Source: Glandiceps talaboti (lineage: Eukaryota; Hemichordata; Enteropneusta; Spengelidae). Taken from it: a stretch of 64,000 nucleotides of DNA. A model generated the notes under the pieces. That model saw nothing but the letters and a program-made list of their open reading frames with translations, did not search any database and was not told the DNA's origin. The stretch spans positions 7,575,063 through 7,639,062 of the forward strand of contig NC_135551.1 of assembly GCF_964340395.1 (NCBI RefSeq). The letters run 5' to 3'. The translations under genes were made by a program, and so were the position numbers. Every line of letters begins with the position of its first letter. The first letter of the stretch is position 1. Of this stretch, positions 58,601 to 64,000 are shown one piece after another.

Positions 58601-61600
58601 GGTTGAATACCTAATTAGAAATATTTAAATCCTGCAATCAGGTCACATGATGAATCCATAATAAGGTGTTCCCATGGGAGGTTACGTGAGAAATAGTTTC
58701 TGTCCAATTTTATTTCTGTTAATGTTTTGCGCATGTTATGTGTGTGGCAGAGTGTGGCCTAATACCAGCATGTGTGAAGAGTCAGAGTTGACTTGGTGGA
58801 CAACCAAAAATTCACAAAAATCAAAATGTCAGTTACGATACAGAAATAGCGCTGTATCGCATTAGTCCTACACATCTACAGGTACAATGTGGGCTTAAAG
58901 TTACCTGACTTCCATTGTAACATTTACACATACCTTTGGATTTTATTTTTGCTCCACTTTTATAAATTTGATAACTATAACTAGATGTTTCTTCTCCTAG
59001 AATTTCTTCTTGTTTCTTCAAAATTTGATCATTCAGTAAATCACAATTTCTTTTAAAAATACCTGAAAAAAATTAAAATATCATGAAATAATATGACATG
59101 GAATCTCAAATACATAAACATATGATTGCATATTTCCCACCAAACTAAACTTGCACAACATTTGTTTTGACAAAATCGAACAGAAGCCAGCATTTTACAA
59201 TCATCGAAGTTTGAATGCCCACAAGGTCTGAAAGAGAGACCTGAAATTTTTGATGAAGGATAGCATGCACTAGACTACAATCATCATAAAACCACACAAG
59301 CCTCTTTACAGCACAGACTGTGATGTTTTGAAAAATATGCCCTATATCACCAACACTTTACGTGATAGTCTGTAAGGTAGGCCATGATGGGGCGCCCTCA
59401 CACAAGTCAACCTGGAGGGTGGTGAGGGCAGAACCACACGACATATCTTAGTTTATTTACATGACAAAGCCTGTCTAAAAATGTCAGTGTAGTCACTCAT
59501 CAAATCTTTTCAAACACCTTTTTATTTCCTTCCTATCCATAAGGCCATCTCCTAGTATATTTCTGTAACATTATCTACTGTAAATGCATGTAAAGCTTCA
59601 ACTATCTAGTTTAGTCTTCATGTTGATAGGTGCCTTAACTGAAATAAATCCTGTTTATCTCAACTTGTAGTTTTCTCAGTAACTACCCCATCCCCATTGA
59701 AGTGCTCATTTACTGCCCGTTTTCAACAGCTCTCTTTGATACAATCACATAGAAACCAATAAGAAACTGCCATTTCATGATAGCATGACCGCATGACCGC
59801 AATTTTTTGCTACATTTTATCTAATATGAAATAAACCATTCAGATGTATTGCAACCAGATGCAGACATGCAGGCACCATATGTTTTGACATTCTGCATAC
59901 TATTAGAGGTGTGCATAGTGGCATGTCACTTCATTTCATTTCAACAAAATGTGGCAAGAAACCGTATGCATTCAATCTTGCTCTCTCAAAGAATAACACA
60001 TGTTGCAGTTCTTAATCTTATTGGTTTGTGTGTGGTTGTATCAAACAGAGCCAGTGAATAGTAATATGAAATGGGCCGTAGTTTGCCGGAAATTAAAATG
60101 CATTACTACAAAAATACAAGATCTTTTGGTAACCAGTAACAATTAAATTATGCTTGACTTTTAGTAAGTAGAATACTAAACCGATCCCGGAGTTCACTCC
60201 ATGGTCTATCACTTATTATATATAGCAAGACTTGAAGGGTGACATATTTTCAAGTTATTATTTCCCAACGATGAATAAAGTTTACTCCATCGACCCATAC
60301 ATTTTCTGAAATAATTCTGAAGGTGGAGATGTACAAAAGGAAGACTTGAAGGGTGACATATTTTCAAAGTTATTATTTCCTAATGATGAATAAAGTTTAC
60401 TCCATAAACCCATACATTTTCTGAAAGATTATTCTCTCCTCTTTAAGGCTATTGTGTTTTCTACTGTCAGTGGCTGAAAGCAGATGTGTTTCAGGTATGA
60501 CTAGAAGTGTCTTGATTATTACAAAGTGTCAATATAATTGCCTCGGAAGAGATCACTTGTCACCCAATTTTCCATTTCTTTAGTCTTTTAGAATGTTCAC
60601 TTCACACAGAACTGAAGTGAGTCCAGATTTTTTTCTGTGATCTGTCATTCTTCTACAACACGCCTCGAAAGTTGCCACACTATATTGTATAATGGGAAGT
60701 TCAGTGACAGATTGTTCTCACTTAATCACCAATTTCGCATGTAATAGTGCGAACTTTATAACTTTCCAGACACACTTTAAAACAGCCTTAACAAACATCT
60801 AAAATATACAATACTCAAATATCTTGACGTCCGACTCTCCTACTATACATAACTAATGCAGCTAATGTGGTACGTGTGTTATTCAGGAAGTCGTTGTAGA
60901 GGGCGCATCGGACTCCCGAGTAAAATGTCAATTACTCTTCCTTTAATCAGTCAAAGTTTGTGGCGTGTTTACTGCTTATGTACGTAACGGGTATGTTCTT
61001 TGCGAGTTCTGATTCCACTGAGTGCATCCAAATAAATATATATGAGTGAATTTACACAGTTTTATTGATAAATTCACCTGATGTCCTAGCCATTACTACC
61101 TTAACCTTAACCTTCATGGCTATTATCATCAGGGAGATGCATGTACCATTTGCTCAGCTGTCCTAGCACCGTTCGTTCACTGAAACAGTCATCACTTGTT
61201 TACAAAATACATTTCATTGTCTACCCAGCCAATAAAGGAAATATCACTCTTGAAAGACCTTCGCTGTCTGTGAGTTTTGGGGGGCTGAGGGGGCTTATAG
61301 GAAAATAGCTCTGGATGTATTCGCTACGGGGTTTCGACACATCTCCCCCTCCACTCTGGTTCTTTCCTATGTCAAACAGCGAGACTGCGAACAGATTTCG
61401 TGCGCATGGATTTTGGGAATAAAAACCACCCATACCCTTGCTAATGACTATAAAGAGTACAGAAAGCAACTTTGGATCACTAAATTCAACCTACATCTTG
61501 TCCATTCTGTCAATTCTTGTCTTACGTTCATTTGAGCCACAAAACATACAATATGACAGCTGGTTAAACATGAACAAGGTTGTGTGCATGTGCAATATTG

Positions 61601-62748
61601 AGCTAATCTGTTTGCATGACTTACCATTGTCCATTTTGTGGCTCAAGGGAACATACGACAAGAATTGACAGAATAGACAAGACGTAGGTTGAATTTAGTG
61701 ATTTAAAGTTCATTTCTGTATTTTATATAGTCATTAGCAAAGGTATGGGTGGTTTTTATTCCCAAAATCTATGCAAATGAAATTTGTTCGCAGTCTCGCT
61801 GCTTGAGATAGGGAAGAACTATAGCAGAGGGCAGAGGGGAGAAGACATGTCGAAAACCCACAGCGTATACATCCTGAGCTAATATGAAAACTGCCTTATT
61901 GTTAAAGTGTTTATGCTACTGTTGTTAATGGTGATGTTGCTAATGAGTTTCGATACGACATAAAAATAAATAAATAGTACATGTACACAAATAAACAAAT
62001 ATTTTAAATAATCTTGTAGGGAGGGGCGTGGCTACACTTGCCTCTGCAGACAAGTTGATAGAAAGCTTATTACAATGTACTACACTATCACTTCTTCGTC
62101 AAGAATTACAAAAACACGATGTCCTTGACACTGAGTTAGTTTACTGCACTACACGAGTAAACAACAATACTAACCCAATCACGTTACTTCAGCCACGTGT
62201 ACACATCATATTGTGAGATGACCTGACCAAAGGTCATGCATTAATATTCCATTGTTCTTCCAGCACTGTGTAGCAGAGAGAGGTCAACGATCGGAAGAAC
62301 AAGTCTGGTCAAATATAGAAACACGTAATTAATTTGAACCCATCCCCGAGGAATGCAAATTTGCGGTCTTACCTGCTGTATCGTACAAACTTATGAACGA
62401 TATTCCTAAAGCCATACACCACACGACAATATTTGAAATATCCGGGAAAGATACATCATCCTCCACGACAACAATGCCAATATGCAGAGGGAGTTTTTTC
62501 AAAGTTTTTGAGTCATTTTTCAATTTCATCCGAGTACGTTTGGGATGGTATTGGAAAGCTTTCTTGAGATTACAAATCCATGCTACCACCCATATCTTGA
62601 CGAAAATAACTGCATGCACAAGTCGTAAAAGTAGTCCGTGATAAAAAGACATTCTGGAGCATGTCGCCAGCTTGTTGAGTCTTATCGGGTCTTCCCTGGC
62701 GTACAGGTGTACTCGGATCGCGTACTCTCTCAGCTGATGACCAAACAC
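53604..62748 (-). CDS. NUS1: NUS1 (Nogo-B receptor), dehydrodolichyl diphosphate synthase subunit
   Basis: Four coding exons on -: 62373-62748 (or from 62652), 58934-59062, 55362-55514 and 53604-53700, all phase-matched. NUS1 pairs with DHDDS in the ER membrane to make the long polyprenyl diphosphate used for dolichol and N-glycosylation. Signature pieces are [93 protein letters not shown] and [10 protein letters not shown]. The usual final exon (ending in the RxG motif used in catalysis) was not found, so the model is incomplete at the 3' end. An N-terminal hydrophobic helix ([15 protein letters not shown]) fits the membrane anchor. Confidence 0.93.
54530..54630. repeat. Two tandem copies of about 50 bp
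   Basis: GTGAGTGGAGGTGTAAATGG followed by TAACGATACTGTATAGGAAC occurs twice in a row in a NUS1 intron. Confidence 0.92.
55362..55514 (-). CDS. NUS1: NUS1 exon 3
   Basis: Between TGTTACAG and G|GTGATA. It encodes [16 protein letters not shown], then [20 protein letters not shown] and [10 protein letters not shown]. The frame runs on past the donor to a stop; that part is intron. Confidence 0.9.
55616..55654. repeat. (CAAT)n microsatellite
   Basis: Nine or so CAAT units in a NUS1 intron. Confidence 0.95.
55655..58930. other. NUS1 intron 2
   Basis: No other gene recognised. A diffuse set of GAACTGATT / AATCAGTTC words lies at about 57700-57985 and may be a degenerate repeat. Confidence 0.5.
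58934..59062 (-). CDS. NUS1: NUS1 exon 2
   Basis: Between TTTTTTCAG and G|GTATGT. It encodes [20 protein letters not shown] then [19 protein letters not shown]. Confidence 0.92.
59368..59451. mobile_element. Short hairpin element, copy 2
   Basis: CTGTAAGGTAGGCCATGATG through GCGCCCTCACACAAG to GTGAGGGCAGAACCACACGA matches the reverse complement of 49034-49121 along its length, with a more diverged centre. Confidence 0.72.
60225..60425. repeat. Two direct copies of about 95 bp
   Basis: GACTTGAAGGGTGACATATT through AATAAAGTTTACTCCAT to CCCATACATTTTCTGAAA occurs at about 60230 and again at about 60342, with few differences. Confidence 0.9.
61302..61890. mobile_element. Long inverted repeat (foldback), arms about 245 bp
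   Basis: Left arm 61302-61546 and right arm about 61633-61890 are reverse complements over nearly the whole length. Matching words include CAGCGAGACTGCGAACA, GATTTTGGGAATAAAAACCA, GCTAATGACTAT, TGTCAATTCTTGTC and GAGCCACAAAA. The loop is about 85 bases. It lies in NUS1 intron 1. Confidence 0.88.
62373..62748 (-). CDS. NUS1: NUS1 exon 1: membrane anchor and first core strands
   Basis: The frame is open from ATG 62748. The second ATG at 62652 ([20 protein letters not shown]) gives an N-terminus like that of known NUS1, so it is the likelier start. Then come [30 protein letters not shown] and the donor G|GTAAGA. Confidence 0.92.
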
Positions 62749-64000
62749 AGATTTATCATGCTTTGCTCATGCGGCAGACGAACAGACATGTGACGCGATT
62801 CCGATAACATATATAACGGACGTTTCTATTGGTCGGTTGTATTTCCCCAAATGTTTTCTTGTAGCTGATTATGGGACTCTTTTGGTGTTAGCGCCAAACT
62901 TATTGAATTCAGACCGTTTCTTAGGTTCATCGGGCGAAAATAGATTAAGTATCTTGAAGGTAACTTTTACGTTAATCCCGTTTAAGCCCGTTGAACAATG
63001 TGACTCGTTAGACCAATCACAACGCACTTAGCATAGGTAGAATTTGTTTGACACGCATGCCTGACAGATGGTGGCATGTGATTGGATAAACTCGGTTCAA
63101 GGTATGATGACGAAAGATTGCATAATAAAACAATACCAGTAACGTTATAGGTAGTAACATCCACTAAACGATAATATTATCTCATTCTCTGATCTCATTA
63201 ATGTCGGACACTATATTCAGACATGAGACAACAACACCCAGTCACATAACTCATTTAACACGTTTGCATGTTTCAATATTATGAAAGATTATTGCTATTG
63301 TTATTTTTTTTTTTTTTATCACAACTGAACTGATGAGGTTCAGGTGTGTGTGAAAACAACTTTTAAAGTCAAAAAAGCTGGAGCAATTGCCATGATATTT
63401 GGTGAACGTATTACATTAGGTGTCTAGATGGGCAATTGTTCAAATCAAATTGATCCTACCACCGTTGTGTGTGATTTGGGTAAAAAAAAAAAAAAAGTCT
63501 ATACAGTGCAAAGATTGGTCAGTGGTATTCCATTGCTCAAAGAAATTGTTTTGACAGCTTAATCCTATTTCACTGTATCTTGTGCTTGTGTACAAACAAA
63601 TACACCCTGGGGAGAAAAGGCATTAAAAAGACATCATGAATTAGTTGATCTAATGTAGGAAGGAACATTACAATATAAATTCCTATTTTTAATAGCATAG
63701 AAATCAAATACACACAGTAAACCTGGCAAAATTTAGTTCAGCATGATAAAGTCAAGATTTTGATGGAGGCAAAGTTTAGTATGACTGTTAGTGCTCACGA
63801 TAACAACAATAATAACATAATACGACAAAATATCAGAAATTAAGACAATATAAAACAATATAATATTTTCAATGTTTTAAGTTTGTGGCTAATGACTTTT
63901 CCATGTGGCTAATTGAAAATGGACAACAGAACATTGAAAGGTGAGATGACCTTATTGAAAGGTGACATGACCTCACTTAAAGGTGACATGACCTCATCAC
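62749..64000. other. NUS1 upstream region and right edge
   Basis: No coding region recognised. It should hold the NUS1 promoter, but no clear element can be named. A tandem repeat of about 20-22 bases (AAAGGTGACATGACCTCA) starts near 63936 and runs off the right edge. Confidence 0.5.
63936..64000. repeat. Tandem repeat of about 20-22 bp at window edge
   Basis: Three units with GAAAGGTGA(G/C)ATGACCT are visible; the array may continue beyond the window. Confidence 0.85.

Overview
The window looks like nuclear DNA of a marine invertebrate metazoan. It is AT-rich, has long introns with GT-AG splice sites, carries many microsatellites, and holds small foldback DNA elements and L2-like LINE fragments. 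The sequence alone does not fix the phylum; a lophotrochozoan or a non-vertebrate deuterostome would fit. Coding sequence is a small part of the window, and most of it had to be assembled exon by exon from splice sites, phase and protein family patterns.

Layout. (1) 79-8895, + strand: the last seven coding exons of an adhesion G-protein-coupled receptor (copy A), from the end of TM4 to the stop; its front lies left of the window. (2) 8896-14633: intergenic, repeat-rich. (3) 14634-46372, - strand: a nearly complete second adhesion GPCR (copy B) of about 20 exons. In order it encodes a signal peptide, a C-type lectin domain, a Ser/Thr-rich stalk, a GAIN domain with a GPS, seven TM helices and a cytoplasmic tail. 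A and B lie tail to tail and share exon phases in every exon that can be compared, so they are an inverted duplicate pair. (4) The roughly 9.6 kb intron of B between TM2 and TM3 (20270-29824) holds two other genes. One is a + strand, coiled-coil/zinc-finger gene of transposon-like type that is broken by stops and frameshifts (21676-26891). The other is a single-exon - strand HIRAN-domain gene (29010-29459). (5) 46373-53603: no gene recognised, only repeats. (6) 53604-62748, - strand: NUS1 (Nogo-B receptor, the cis-prenyltransferase subunit), four of its exons with matching phases; its last short exon was not found. (7) 62749-64000: NUS1 upstream region and a short tandem repeat that runs off the window edge.

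The main biological points are the inverted receptor pair, the lectin-plus-mucin ectodomain of copy B, a 70-bp minisatellite formed from B's own terminal coding exon, a 73-bp tandem duplication that created a decoy splice acceptor at the TM6/TM7 exon, and an excess of TGACGTCA octamers across gene B. Exon borders come from reading splice consensus and phase by eye. They have not been tested against transcripts.
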